Positions 34,788 to 44,973 are shown, counted from the stretch's first letter. The stretch: DNA of 64,000 bases from Pseudonocardia sp. MH-G8 (GCF_002262885.1 NZ_NKYF01000001.1:1054001-1118000), one strand, 5' to 3'. Translations and numbers: made by a program. Notes: generated by a model not told the origin, from the letters alone.

Positions 34788-34818
34788 CGCCCCGCCCGGC
34801 GGATCGCCGGACGGGGCG
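34788..34818 (-). terminator. Terminator hairpin of ndh
   Basis: The arms cgccccgcccggcg and cgccggacggggcg pair over 14 bp with one mismatch around a 3-nt loop. The hairpin lies 13 bp past the ndh stop codon, on the side where minus-strand transcription leaves the gene. Confidence 0.65.
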
Positions 34819-34830
34819 TGGAGGCGGGGG

Positions 34831-36201
34831 TCAGGCGCCCTTGGACACCGGGGGAACGGGCTCGCCGCGCGGCGCCGGCGGCTTCGGGGCGCCCGCGACC
34901 CGGCTGAAATCGGCCTTCGGATCCATGATCTGCCCGAGCGGCACGACCTCGCGCCCCATCAGCAGCGCCGCGGTCCAGTCGACGACGATCCGGATCCGCC
35001 GGTTCCAGGTGGGCATCCGGCTCACGTGGTACGTGCGGTGCATGAACCAGGCGATCGGCCCACGCAGCTTGATCCCGTAGATCTCCGCCACGCCCTTGTA
35101 CAGGCCGAGGCTCGCGACCGAACCGGCGTAACTGTGCTTGTACTTCGTGAGCGGGCGGCCGTGCAGGTGCGCGACCACGTTGTCGGCCAGCACCTTCGCC
35201 TGCCGCACCGCGTGCTGCGCCGACGGGCTGGTGCGCGCCTCCGGGTCGTCCTTGGACAGGTCCGGCACCGAGGCGCAGTCGCCCGCGCTGAACACGTCGG
35301 GCATCCCGACGACCTGCAGTTCCGCGGTGCACTCGATCCGGCCGCGGGCGTCGCGGGGCAGGTCGGTGTTCTCCAGCATCGGGTTGGGCTTGACCCCGGC
35401 CGTCCAGACGATCGTGTCCGTGTCGAACTCGGTGCCGTCGTCGAGGACGACGTGACCGTCCTCCATCGTCTTCACGCGGGTGTCCAGGTAGACCTCGATG
35501 CCGGCGTCGATCAGCCGCTCGACCGTGTAACGGCCCATGCGCGGCCCGACCTCGGGCATGATCCGCCCGGCGGCCTCCACGAGCACCCAGCGCAGGTCCT
35601 CGGCGGCGATGTTCTCGTAGTAGCGCGTGGCGTAGCGCGCCATGTCCTGCAGCTCGGCGAGCGCCTCGATGCCCGCGTACCCGCCGCCGACGACCAGGAA
35701 CGAGAGCAGTCGCCTCCGGAGCGCCGGGTCGAGCGTGGTGGCGGCGGCGTCCAGCCGGGACAGCACGTGGTTGCGCAGGTAGATCGCTTCGCCCACGGTC
35801 TTGAACGCGATGCCCTGCTCGGCGAGGCCGGGCACCGGCAGGATCCGGGCCACCGAGCCGGGGGCGACCACGAGCACGTCGTAGCCCACGGTGGTGACGT
35901 TGCCCGCGGCCAGCTCGGCCGTGACCTCCCGGGTGGCGTGGTTGATCGCCGTGACCCGCCCCGTGAGGTGGTGGCACTTGCGCAGCACCTTGCGCAGCGG
36001 CACCACCACGTGGCGCGGCTCGATGTTGCCGGCCGCGGCCTCGGGCAGGAACGGCTGGTAGGTCATGTGCGGCTGCGGGTCGATCACGGTGACCTCGGCC
36101 TCACCACGCCGCAGCTTCTTCTGCAGCCCGAGTGCGGTGTACATGCCGACATAGCCGCCACCGACGACGACGATCCGCGTATTGCGCGCCATACCTCTCA
36201 T
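34831..36201 (-). CDS. ndh: Type II NADH dehydrogenase
   Basis: NDH-2 oxidises NADH and reduces the quinone pool without pumping protons. The 456-residue protein has two nucleotide-binding motifs: RIVVVGGGYVGMYTALGL (FAD, about 9-26) and SFLVVGGGYAGIEALAELQD (NADH, about 166-185). It also has the FAD motif DVFSAGDCASVPD and the quinone-binding region SAQHAVRQAKVLADNV. A hydrophobic C-terminal region with RHTYHVSRMPTWNRRIRIVVDWTAALLMGR-like sequence likely attaches it to the membrane, as in mycobacterial Ndh. ATG 36201 is used; 36192 is an alternative. It ends at a hairpin. Confidence 0.92.
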   Translation of the reverse strand: MRGMARNTRIVVVGGGYVGMYTALGLQKKLRRGEAEVTVIDPQPHMTYQPFLPEAAAGNIEPRHVVVPLRKVLRKCHHLTGRVTAINHATREVTAELAAGNVTTVGYDVLVVAPGSVARILPVPGLAEQGIAFKTVGEAIYLRNHVLSRLDAAATTLDPALRRRLLSFLVVGGGYAGIEALAELQDMARYATRYYENIAAEDLRWVLVEAAGRIMPEVGPRMGRYTVERLIDAGIEVYLDTRVKTMEDGHVVLDDGTEFDTDTIVWTAGVKPNPMLENTDLPRDARGRIECTAELQVVGMPDVFSAGDCASVPDLSKDDPEARTSPSAQHAVRQAKVLADNVVAHLHGRPLTKYKHSYAGSVASLGLYKGVAEIYGIKLRGPIAWFMHRTYHVSRMPTWNRRIRIVVDWTAALLMGREVVPLGQIMDPKADFSRVAGAPKPPAPRGEPVPPVSKGA

Positions 36202-36217
36202 GTTCCCACCGCGCGGA

Positions 36218-36988
36218 TCAGGACACCTCCCCCCGCGGGGTGAGCCTGACTACGCCGGCCGCGTGCGCGGCCCGGTCGAGGACCTCCTCGAGCATCGCGG
36301 GGGTCAGACGTCCGGTGAAGGTGTTCTGCTGGCTCACGTGGTAGCAGCCGAAGACGTGCAGCGGCCCGCGCTCACCCGCCAGCTCCACGTGCGCGCCGTG
36401 GCCGAACTTCGGCCGGGGCCGGGGCACCGCCCAGCCCGCCTCGGCGAGTACGGGGAGCAGCGCCTGCCACCCGAAACCGCCGAGGACCATGACCGCTCGC
36501 GGTCGCAGCAGCGCAAGCTCGGCGCGCAGCCACCCGCCGCAGCGCTCCCGCTCGTCGGGGGTCGGCTTGTTGTCCGGAGGGGCGCAGTGCACCGGGGCGG
36601 TGATACGGGTGCCGACGAGCTCGAGCCCGTCGTCCGCGTGCACCGCGGTGGGCTGGGTGGCCAGCCCGACGGCGTGCATGGCCGCGAACAGGACGTCCCC
36701 CGAACGGTCGCCGGTGAACATCCGGCCGGTGCGGTTCGCGCCGTGTGCCGCGGGGGCGAGCCCGACGATCAGCAGCGACGCGTCAGCCGGACCGAGGCCG
36801 GGCACCGGGCGTCCCCAGTACTCCTGGTGGCGGAACGCCGCCCGCTTCTCCCTGGCCACCAGCTCGCGCCAGGCGACCAGCCGCGGGCAGGCGCGGCAGT
36901 CGACGAGCGCGGCGTCGAGATCGCCTACTGTCGCGAACGTGGCCGACGACGACTCCCCTGCCGCGGACGAGACGCCCGCACCGCCCAC
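36218..36988 (-). CDS. udgB: Uracil-DNA glycosylase, family 5 (UdgB)
   Basis: This enzyme removes uracil and other deaminated bases from DNA. It has the iron-sulfur cysteines ([13 protein letters not shown] near the N-terminus, plus the cysteines in [17 protein letters not shown]), motif 1 [19 protein letters not shown] and the C-terminal motif [14 protein letters not shown]. Motif 1 has Ala where family 4 has an acidic or Glu residue, typical of family 5. No start codon lies between the conserved domain and GTG 36988, so the gene must overlap the divergent S10 gene by about 50 bp. With this start it has 256 residues. Confidence 0.85.
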   Translation of the reverse strand: MGGAGVSSAAGESSSATFATVGDLDAALVDCRACPRLVAWRELVAREKRAAFRHQEYWGRPVPGLGPADASLLIVGLAPAAHGANRTGRMFTGDRSGDVLFAAMHAVGLATQPTAVHADDGLELVGTRITAPVHCAPPDNKPTPDERERCGGWLRAELALLRPRAVMVLGGFGWQALLPVLAEAGWAVPRPRPKFGHGAHVELAGERGPLHVFGCYHVSQQNTFTGRLTPAMLEEVLDRAAHAAGVVRLTPRGEVS

Positions 36989-38396
36989 CGACGACCTGGT
37001 CACCACGTCCCACACGCTACGCACGCCCTCGGGCGACCTGGCCTACACCGCGACCGCGGGCCGGATCGTGCTGCGGCACGAGAAGCACACCGACGGCACG
37101 TTCGACGGGTACGAGCCGCACGCCGAGGTGTTCGTCGTGGCGTACACGCTCGACGGCGCCGACCCGGGCAGCCGACCGGTCACGGTGGCGTTCAACGGCG
37201 GGCCCGGCTCGTCCAGCGTGTGGCTGCACCTGGGGCTGTTCGGGCCGCAGCGGGTCGTGATGGGTGACGCCGGGGCGCTCACACCGCCGCCGTGGGGGCT
37301 CACCGACAACGTCGAGTCCCTGCTCGCCCACTCCGACCTGGTGTTCGTCGACCCGGTCTCCACCGGCTACTCCCGCGCCGTGGCGGGCGGGAAACCCGCC
37401 GACTTCCACGGCTACACCGCCGATGTCGAGACGATCGGTGAGGTGATCCGGCTGTGGATCACCCGCAACGAACGCTGGCTCTCGCCGAAGTACCTGGCCG
37501 GTGAGTCCTACGGCACGCTGCGCGCCGCCGCGCTCGCCGCGCACCTGCAGGACCGCTACGGCATGTACGTGAACGGCCTCATGCTGATCTCCAGCGTGCT
37601 GGACATGGGCTCGATCCGGTTCACCGAGGGCAACGACCGGCCCTACCCGCTCTTCCTGCCGACCTACGCCGCGATCGCCCACCACCACGGGCGGCACCCG
37701 GGCCGCTCGCTGCCCGACGTGGTGGCCGAGGCGGAGGAGTTCGCCGCCGGGGAGTACCCGTGGGCGCTGGCCCGCGGGAACCGCCTGCCGGCCGAGGACC
37801 TCGACCGCGTGGCCGCCCGGCTCGCCGCCCTGTCCGGGCTCGACGAGGGCTACGTGCGCCGGGTGCGGCTGCGGATCGAGCACCACCGGTTCTTCCGCGA
37901 GCTGCTGCGCGACTCCGGGCGCACGGTCGGCCGCCTCGACGGGCGGTTCACCGGGTGGGAGGCCGACGACGGGGGCGAACACCCCAGCTACGACCCGTCG
38001 ATCGCGGCGATCACCGGGCCGTACACCGCAGCGCTGAACGCGCACGTCCGCAGCGCGCTGCGGTACGAGAACGACCTGCCCTACGAGATCCTCACCGGCC
38101 GTGTGCACCCCTGGTCGTACGCGGAGTTCGAGGGCCGCGGCGTCTCGGTGGTCGGGCAGCTGTCGGCGGCGATGCGGGCCAACCCGCACCTGCGCGTGCA
38201 CGTGGCCTGCGGCTACCACGACGGCGCCACCCCGTACTCCGCCGCCGAGCAGGTCCTCGCCCAGCTCCCGATCCCCGACGAGCTGCGGGACCGGATCGAG
38301 TTCCGCTACTACGAGGCCGGCCACATGATGTACGTGCACGAGCCGAGCCGGCAGCAGCAGTCCGCCGACCTCGCCGCCTTCGTCACGACCACCTGA
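36939..38396 (+). CDS. Peptidase S10 (serine carboxypeptidase-like), cytoplasmic
   Basis: The 485-residue protein has the complete S10 catalytic triad: S190 (GES190YG), D428 (CGYHD428GATPY) and H462 (EAGH462MMYVH). The oxyanion motif is NGGPGSSS (86-93). No signal peptide precedes the domain ([16 protein letters not shown]), so unlike eukaryotic and vacuolar relatives it is probably intracellular. The GTG start at 36939 lies within the 5' end of the divergent udgB gene. It ends at a strong hairpin shared with the convergent ppx gene. The peptide substrate is unknown. Confidence 0.87.
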   Translation: MADDDSPAADETPAPPTDDLVTTSHTLRTPSGDLAYTATAGRIVLRHEKHTDGTFDGYEPHAEVFVVAYTLDGADPGSRPVTVAFNGGPGSSSVWLHLGLFGPQRVVMGDAGALTPPPWGLTDNVESLLAHSDLVFVDPVSTGYSRAVAGGKPADFHGYTADVETIGEVIRLWITRNERWLSPKYLAGESYGTLRAAALAAHLQDRYGMYVNGLMLISSVLDMGSIRFTEGNDRPYPLFLPTYAAIAHHHGRHPGRSLPDVVAEAEEFAAGEYPWALARGNRLPAEDLDRVAARLAALSGLDEGYVRRVRLRIEHHRFFRELLRDSGRTVGRLDGRFTGWEADDGGEHPSYDPSIAAITGPYTAALNAHVRSALRYENDLPYEILTGRVHPWSYAEFEGRGVSVVGQLSAAMRANPHLRVHVACGYHDGATPYSAAEQVLAQLPIPDELRDRIEFRYYEAGHMMYVHEPSRQQQSADLAAFVTTT

Positions 38397-38415
38397 GCGC
38401 GACACCCGCGCGCCG

Positions 38416-38469
38416 AGACCCCGACTCGCGGGAAGTAGGGGTGCCCCCCTTTCCCGCGAGTCGGGGTCT
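38416..38469. terminator. Bidirectional terminator made of GCGAGTCG repeats
   Basis: A perfect 19-bp inverted repeat (38416-38434 and 38451-38469, arms agaccccgactcgcgggaa / complement) encloses a 16-nt loop that can pair further (agggg/cccct). It lies between the convergent S10 and ppx genes. Two more GCGAGTCG copies follow at 38477 and 38498, again exactly 21 bp apart, up to the ppx stop. The element belongs to the same repeat family as 801-1470. Confidence 0.8.
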
Positions 38470-38509
38470 GAGCCGCGCGAGTCGGGGTCTGGGGTGCGCG
38501 AGTCGCGGG

Positions 38510-39463
38510 TCAGGCGATGCTGCGGGCGATTCCGTCGAGGATGTCGTGCTCGCTCACCACGAGCTCGCCGACGCCGGCGCGCTCGTGCAGCTCGGCCGCC
38601 AGCACGTCGACGATCAGTGCGCCCCCACCGATCACGTCGATGCGGCCGGGGTGGATCGCCGCGTGCTGCCCACGCTCCTCGCGCGACATGCCCAGCAGCT
38701 CCTCGGCCACGCGGTGCAGCTCCGCGTGCGGGAGCCGGGACAGGTGCACGGCGTCCGGGTCGTACTCGCGCAGGTTCTGGGACACGGCGGACAGCGTGGT
38801 GATCGTGCCGGCGACGCCCACCCAGGTGCGCACGCCCCCGACGGGCACCGCGGCGAACGCCTCGTCGAGGATCCGGGTGGCCAGCTCGCGCGCCTGCGCC
38901 ACCTCCTCGGGGCCGGGAGGGTCGCCCGGCAGGCAGCGCTCGGTGATCCGGACGCTTCCGACGTCGACCGAGCGCGCGGCCTGAACGGCCGCCGCGCCGT
39001 CGGTGATCGTGCCGACGACGAGCTCGGTGGAGCCGCCGCCGACGTCGACCACGACGAACGGACCGTCGTCCGGGTCGAGGTCGCCCACGGCGCCGGTGAA
39101 CGACAGCTGCGCCTCCTCGTCGCCGGAGATGACCTCCGCGTCGCTGCCGAGGGTCGCGCGGACCATGCCGAAGAAGTCGTCGCGGTTGCGGGCGTCGCGC
39201 GTGGCGCTCGTGGCGACCATGCGCACCCGCTCGGTGCCCTTGCGCCGCAGCACCGCCGTGTAGTCGGCGAGCGCGGCCCGGGTGCGCTCGAGCGCTTCGG
39301 GGGCCAGCTCACCGCTGGCGTCGACGCCCTGCCCGAGCCGGACGATGCGGGTCTCGCGGTGCACGTCGCGCAGCGCAGGCACCCCGTCCGACCCGGTGGT
39401 GACGTCGGCGACGAGCAGGCGGATCGAGTTCGTCCCGCAGTCGATGGCGGCCACGCGCGACAT
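38510..39463 (-). CDS. ppx: Ppx/GppA phosphatase (exopolyphosphatase)
   Basis: This member of the ASKHA superfamily hydrolyses polyphosphate and/or pppGpp. The 317-residue protein has the phosphate-1 motif AAIDCGTNSIRLLVAD (about 5-20), the phosphate-2 motif FVVVDVGGGSTELVVG and the GERGQHAAIHPGRIDVIGGGALI region. It has the short, two-domain length of mycobacterial Ppx proteins, without the HD domain of E. coli Ppx. The ATG at 39463 follows AGGAGAG. It belongs to the conserved eno-divIC-DUF501-ppx order, here separated from DUF501 by two plus-strand genes. Confidence 0.88.
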   Translation of the reverse strand: MSRVAAIDCGTNSIRLLVADVTTGSDGVPALRDVHRETRIVRLGQGVDASGELAPEALERTRAALADYTAVLRRKGTERVRMVATSATRDARNRDDFFGMVRATLGSDAEVISGDEEAQLSFTGAVGDLDPDDGPFVVVDVGGGSTELVVGTITDGAAAVQAARSVDVGSVRITERCLPGDPPGPEEVAQARELATRILDEAFAAVPVGGVRTWVGVAGTITTLSAVSQNLREYDPDAVHLSRLPHAELHRVAEELLGMSREERGQHAAIHPGRIDVIGGGALIVDVLAAELHERAGVGELVVSEHDILDGIARSIA

Positions 39464-39575
39464 GCACTCTCCTGGGCGGTCCGGCGACGGTGTGCGGGCA
39501 CGACCGTACGCGGAACCGGTCGACGGACCGACCGCCACACGCGGCCGGCTGCCCCGTCACACACCGACATCTGCC

Positions 39576-39605
39576 CCGGCACACCGACTGCAACCGGTGT
39601 GCCGG
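39576..39605. promoter_or_regulatory. Inverted repeat CCGGCACACCG-N8-CGGTGTGCCGG
   Basis: Perfect 11-bp arms lie in the 234-bp gap between divergent ppx and the acyl-CoA dehydrogenase gene. Extra half-sites (cacaccga near 39559, tcggtgtg near 39614) flank it. It could be an operator for an unknown regulator of the dehydrogenase or a transcription-blocking hairpin. Confidence 0.4.
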
Positions 39606-39697
39606 CGCCACGATCGGTGTGCGAGCGCCCGGACGGCCGGTCATCGGCGCGTCTCCGACAACCTCGTCGAGCGCCGCTCAGCCGCTACGCTCCCGAC

Positions 39698-41332
39698 GTG
39701 GATCCGCTGCATCCCGGCGACGGGCACACCCACCTCGTGGAGAACCAGCCGCCCCCGCTCGACGGGGTCGACCTGCTCGCCTGCGACCCGGCGCTCGCCG
39801 ACGCCGTGGCCCGCGAGGGCGCGCAGGAGGCCCTGCCGGCGCTTCGGGAGCTCGCCGGCATCGTCGCGTCCCCGGAGGCGCGCGAGCACGCCCGGCTCGC
39901 CGACGCCCACCCGCCGGTGCTGCGCACCCACGACCGGTACGGCCACCGCGTCGACGAGGTCGAGTTCCACCCCTCCTGGCACTGGCTGATGCGCACGTCC
40001 GTGGGTCGGGGCCTGCACGGGGCGCCGTGGGCGGCCGAGCCGGGCACGGGCGCGCACGTCGCGCGGGCGGCGGGCTTCTACCTGATGAGCCAGCTGGAGG
40101 CGGGCCACGGGTGCCCGATCTCGATGACCTACGCCGCCGTTCCCGCGCTGCGCCACGCCTCGGAGCTCGCGGCGCGCTACGAGCCGGGCCTGCGTTCCAC
40201 CACCTACGAATTCGGCCTGGCCGAGCCGTCGACGAAGGCGGGGCTGCTCGCCGGGATGTCGATGACCGAGAAGCAGGGCGGTTCCGACGTCCGCGCCGGC
40301 ACCACGACGGCCACCGCGACGGCCGAGGGCACCTACCGCCTCGTCGGGCACAAGTGGTTCACCTCGGCGCCGATGAACGACCTGTTCCTCACCCTCGCGC
40401 AGGCGCCGGGCGGCCTCACCTGCTTCGTGCTGCCCCGCGTGCTGCCCGACGGCACCCGAAACGCGATCCGTCTGCAGCGACTCAAGGACAAGCTCGGCAA
40501 CCACTCCAACGCCTCGGCGGAGGTCGAGTACACCGGCGCCACCGGGTGGCGGCTCGGCGACGAGGGCCGCGGCGTGCACACGATCATCGAGATGGTGTCG
40601 ATGACGCGGCTGGACTGCGTGCTCGGTTCCGCCGCGCTCACCCGGGCGGCGCTCACCGAGGCCGCGCACCACGTCGCCCACCGCAGCGCGTTCGGCACGC
40701 GGCTCGCCGATGCCCCGCTCATGCAGACGGTGATCGCCGACCTGGCGTGCGAGTCGGAGGCGGCCACGGCGTTGGCGCTGCGCCTCGCCGGGGCCGTCGA
40801 CCGTGGCGAGCGGATGCTGCTGCGCCTCGCGCTGCCCGCCGCCAAGTACCTGGTCTGCAAGCGGACCCCCGCCGTGGTCGCGGAGGCCCTGGAATGCCTG
40901 GGCGGCAACGGCTATGTCGAGGAGTCGGGGCTGCCGCGGCTGTACCGGGAGGCGCCGCTCAACTCGATCTGGGAGGGCTCGGGCAGCGTCACCGCGCTGG
41001 ACGTGCTGCGCGCCGTCACCCGAGCACCCGAATCGGTCGACGCCGTGTTCGCCGAGCTCGAGGCCGCGGCCGGGCTCGACTCCTGGTTCGACCGCGGCGT
41101 GCGGGAGCTGCACACCGAGCTGCGTGACCGCGAGGAGCGGCGCGCCCGACGGCTGGCCGAGGTGCTGGCGCTGTGCCTGCAGGGCTCGCTGCTGCTGCGC
41201 CATGCCCCCGACGAGGTGGCGCGCGCGTTCGTGGCGAGCCGCTTCCCGCCCGACGGCCCGTGGCGCACCGCCGGCACGTTGCCCGCCGAAGCACACACCG
41301 CCGCGCTCCTCGCCCGCGTCACCCCGGGCTGA
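39698..41332 (+). CDS. AidB-like acyl-CoA dehydrogenase
   Basis: The 544-residue flavoprotein has the AidB-type extended N-terminal part (about 1-150), MTEKQGGSDVRAGTTTA at the FAD/substrate loop and the conserved LNSIWEGSGSVTALDVLRA region. A helical C-terminal extension follows. AidB in E. coli protects DNA from alkylation and binds DNA; actinobacterial members may simply be acyl-CoA dehydrogenases. The GTG at 39698 lies closely after a possible -10 (TACGCT), suggesting a nearly leaderless mRNA. The frame is open for 2 kb upstream, but that is antisense-like. Confidence 0.85.
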   Translation: MDPLHPGDGHTHLVENQPPPLDGVDLLACDPALADAVAREGAQEALPALRELAGIVASPEAREHARLADAHPPVLRTHDRYGHRVDEVEFHPSWHWLMRTSVGRGLHGAPWAAEPGTGAHVARAAGFYLMSQLEAGHGCPISMTYAAVPALRHASELAARYEPGLRSTTYEFGLAEPSTKAGLLAGMSMTEKQGGSDVRAGTTTATATAEGTYRLVGHKWFTSAPMNDLFLTLAQAPGGLTCFVLPRVLPDGTRNAIRLQRLKDKLGNHSNASAEVEYTGATGWRLGDEGRGVHTIIEMVSMTRLDCVLGSAALTRAALTEAAHHVAHRSAFGTRLADAPLMQTVIADLACESEAATALALRLAGAVDRGERMLLRLALPAAKYLVCKRTPAVVAEALECLGGNGYVEESGLPRLYREAPLNSIWEGSGSVTALDVLRAVTRAPESVDAVFAELEAAAGLDSWFDRGVRELHTELRDREERRARRLAEVLALCLQGSLLLRHAPDEVARAFVASRFPPDGPWRTAGTLPAEAHTAALLARVTPG

Positions 41333-41427
41333 CCGCGCACCCCATCGCCGCTGCATCGAAATTCCATCGGTGCCCCCTACCGTCGCCGGCTGATCCCCCT
41401 GGACCAACCCGACGGACGGAACCCCGA

Positions 41428-41922
41428 ATGAGCCCTGCCCCGAACACCGCCCCCTCGCCGCAGGTCCTCGCTCTCGCGGCGGAGCGCGGACTGGGCCGGC
41501 ACATGACGACGCAACAACTCGGCTACCCGGTCTCCACCGCCCGGCTCGTGGCGGCCTCGGTGTTCACCGCGCTCTGCGCGGCGTGGCTCGTGTTCGCCTG
41601 GGTCGGCGACTGGGGACTGCTCCTGCTGTCGCTGGGGCTGCCGTTCTTCCTGATGACAGCGGTCAAGATGTTCGGCACCGTCGCGCTCTACCGCAACCAG
41701 CGCGACATCCACCTCTTCGACGACGGCGTCGTCGTGGTCGCGCGCGGGCGGCCGACGGCCTTCCGGCGGTCGACGCTGACCGTGACGCCGAACCGCCTGG
41801 GTGACAAGCTCCTCGACGTCCGGCTGAGCGGCGACGGGAACGAGGCCCTCCTCGTGGCGGGGTCGTTCGGCGACGACGTCCTCGCGCGGGTGACCAGGCA
41901 GCTCCAGGGTGCCGCCGGCTGA
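41428..41922 (+). CDS. Membrane protein of unknown function
   Basis: The 164-residue protein has two membrane helices (about 37-58, RLVAASVFTALCAAWLVFAW, and 63-85, GLLLLSLGLPFFLMTAVKMFG). A cytoplasmic C-terminal domain follows with a beta-rich, PH-like appearance (DIHLFDDGVVVVARGRPTAFRRSTLTVTPN). It follows the dehydrogenase by 95 bp on the same strand and converges with DUF501 (36-bp gap). I recognise no family. The C-terminal part may bind lipids or a partner, an inference from the PH-like look. Confidence 0.6.
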   Translation: MSPAPNTAPSPQVLALAAERGLGRHMTTQQLGYPVSTARLVAASVFTALCAAWLVFAWVGDWGLLLLSLGLPFFLMTAVKMFGTVALYRNQRDIHLFDDGVVVVARGRPTAFRRSTLTVTPNRLGDKLLDVRLSGDGNEALLVAGSFGDDVLARVTRQLQGAAG

Positions 41923-41958
41923 CCACGCGCGGGTCCGTCCGATCCCGCCGGTTCGCCC

Positions 41959-42465
41959 CTACGTCGCGCGTTCCGCGTGGACGCAGGGACCGGCCCGCCA
42001 CCACTCGCCCAGCTCGGCCAGCGCCTCGTCACCGAACGGGTTCACGCCCGGGCCGGCGGCGAGCGCGTGGGCCACGCAGACGTGCAGGCACTTCACGCGG
42101 TCGGGCATGCCGCCCGCGCTGACGTCCGTGCCGAGCGGCTCGATCGCGTCCCGCTCGGCGAGGTAGGACTCGTGCGCGCGGCGGTAGGCGGCGGCCAGCT
42201 CGGGGTCCTCGGCGAGCCGCTCGGTCATCTCCCGCATCCACCCGGACGCCTCAAGCCCGCCGATGCGCGAGTTCAGCCGCGAGCAGGTCAGGTAGTACAG
42301 CGTGGGGAACGGGGTGCCGTCCTCCAGCCGCGGTGCGGTCTGCACGACGGCGGGCAGGCTGCAGGGGCAGCGGTGCGCCACCTCCCGCAAGCCGCGGGGA
42401 GTGCGTCCCAGCTGCGCGGTGACCGCCGCGACGTCCTCGGCGGCGACCTGCTGCTCCGGGGTCAT
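41959..42465 (-). CDS. DUF501 protein
   Basis: The 168-residue protein is a DUF501 (PF04417) member: RTPRGLREVAHRCPCSLPAVVQTAPRLEDGTPFPTLYYLTCSRLNSRIGGLEASGWMREM (about 21-80) and GMPDRVKCLHVCVAHALAAGPGVNPFGDEAL near the end. Several conserved Cys/His residues (CPC, C in YYLTCS, C-LHVC-H) could bind a metal or a cluster. Its ATG overlaps the stop of the FtsB/DivIC-like gene by 4 nt (ATGA). The pair is conserved with eno and ppx. Function unknown; cell division or wall linkage is suggested only by context. Confidence 0.9.
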   Translation of the reverse strand: MTPEQQVAAEDVAAVTAQLGRTPRGLREVAHRCPCSLPAVVQTAPRLEDGTPFPTLYYLTCSRLNSRIGGLEASGWMREMTERLAEDPELAAAYRRAHESYLAERDAIEPLGTDVSAGGMPDRVKCLHVCVAHALAAGPGVNPFGDEALAELGEWWRAGPCVHAERAT

Positions 42466-42980
42466 CGCGGTCCCTCCGTCACTTCTCGCCACAGCACGTG
42501 GTACCAGGGAACACCGGCGTCGGCTCCCGTGGGCGCGGCCGGTTCCGGCGCAACCGGCAGCTGCACCACGTACGGCACCTCTCCGGGCATCACGTACCCG
42601 AGCCGGGACCGCGCCTGCGCCTCGATCTCGGCCGGGTCGGACAGCCGCGCCCGCTGCTGCGTCAGCTCGGCGACCTCCACCCCGAGGGCCTGCTGCTGCT
42701 CCGACACCGCCGCGAGCTCCTGGCGTTGGGCCACGTAGTTGCGCAGCGGCACCGCGACGGTGAGCGCGAGCGCGCACACGACGAGCGCGAGGATGGCCGC
42801 GCGCTTCGTGGAGGACAGCCCGAGCAGCCCGGTGGTGGCCGCGACCACGCCACGGGCGCGCGGCACCCGCGTCAGCCGCGGTTCGCGGTTGCGACGCCTC
42901 GAGGCACCGGTACCCGAGCGTCGCGGGCGGGGGGTGCGACGCGTGCGCTCCCCCCGTGCCTTGGCCCGCTCGTCCCCCAC
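42462..42980 (-). CDS. Septum formation initiator, FtsB/DivIC family
   Basis: The 172-residue bitopic protein has a basic cytoplasmic N-terminus (1-58, Arg/Lys-rich) and one transmembrane helix (about 59-80, RAAILALVVCALALTVAVPL). An extracytoplasmic coiled coil follows (about 80-115, RQELAAVSEQQQALGVEVAELTQQRARL), then the family segment DPAEIEAQARSRLGYVMPGEVPYVV. In the divisome such proteins bind FtsQ and FtsL. It lies 27 bp after eno and overlaps DUF501, so eno-divIC-DUF501 is probably one operon. Confidence 0.9.
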   Translation of the reverse strand: MGDERAKARGERTRRTPRPRRSGTGASRRRNREPRLTRVPRARGVVAATTGLLGLSSTKRAAILALVVCALALTVAVPLRNYVAQRQELAAVSEQQQALGVEVAELTQQRARLSDPAEIEAQARSRLGYVMPGEVPYVVQLPVAPEPAAPTGADAGVPWYHVLWREVTEGPR

Positions 42981-43007
42981 AGCCCCGATGTTCCCTTCCC
43001 GGACCGG

Positions 43008-44345
<1,338 letters not shown>

Positions 44346-44489
44346 CTAGTCGGGGAGCCACCCGGAGCCGTGCAGGAACCCGCCCGACAGGGCGGATGAC
44401 GGCCGGGGTTCACCGCTCGGATCACCGCACGGCGCGCGCAGATCGCGCCATCGACACCTGGCGGCATCGACACCTAACGTAGAGCGACC

Positions 44490-44894
44490 ATGACGAGTCA
44501 GCCCGCCGCCGACGGCCTGTTCGAGTCGTTCCGCCGTGCCGAGATGCTCATTGCACGCAGCAGACCGCTCGACGCGCTGCAGGCGCTCTCCCCGGTCCTC
44601 GCCAGCCAGCCGAACGACGCATCCGTCCAGTTGCTCGCCGGTCGCGCCTACCTCAACTCCGCGCAGCTGGAGCAGGCCGAGGAGGCGTTCGCGCGGGTGC
44701 TCGACCTGGACCCGTCCGACCACTACGCGCGCTTCGCCCTCGGCAAGGCCCTGCACCGCCAGGGTCGGCTCGCGGAGGCGCTCGCCCAGCTCAAGATGGC
44801 CGCCGCGATGGACCCGCGCCCCGAGTACCAGGAGGCACTCGGCGAGGTGCGCGCCCGGATCGCCGTCGACGCCGATCTGGACGATCGGGACTGA
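44490..44894 (+). CDS. Tetratricopeptide-repeat protein
   Basis: The 134-residue protein contains about three TPR units, recognisable by the W/LG-Y-A-F-P spacing in LLAGRAYLNSAQLEQAEEAFARVLDLDPSDHYARFALGKALHRQGRLAEALAQLKMAAAMDPRP. It has no signal peptide or catalytic domain and is probably a small scaffold or chaperone-like protein. ATG 44490 follows a possible -10 (TAACGT) very closely, so the mRNA may be leaderless. It sits with efeUOB between eno and the lpqU-like gene, outside the usual conserved order. Confidence 0.8.
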   Translation: MTSQPAADGLFESFRRAEMLIARSRPLDALQALSPVLASQPNDASVQLLAGRAYLNSAQLEQAEEAFARVLDLDPSDHYARFALGKALHRQGRLAEALAQLKMAAAMDPRPEYQEALGEVRARIAVDADLDDRD

Positions 44895-44954
44895 ACCGAC
44901 AAACCTCGCGCTGACCTGCGGAGACCTACTCCACTCGGCTCTTCCGCGGCCCGC

Positions 44955-44973
44955 ACGGCAAGGCTAGCCTTCG
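44955..44973. promoter_or_regulatory. IdeR/DtxR-type iron box
   Basis: The perfect 12-bp palindrome AAGGCTAGCCTT (44960-44971) lies 37-48 bp before efeU. It matches the centre of the iron-box consensus TTAGGTTAGSCTAACCTAA recognised by IdeR/DtxR. The outer positions are GC-rich and less conserved. Its place upstream of an iron importer supports Fe(II)-dependent repression. Confidence 0.7.

Noticed and set aside
37760..39697. Fusion of the S10 C-terminal region to the acyl-CoA dehydrogenase in one frame
   Set aside because: The upstream part is a different frame of the S10 gene and antisense of ppx. Domain similarity begins only after the GTG at 39698.
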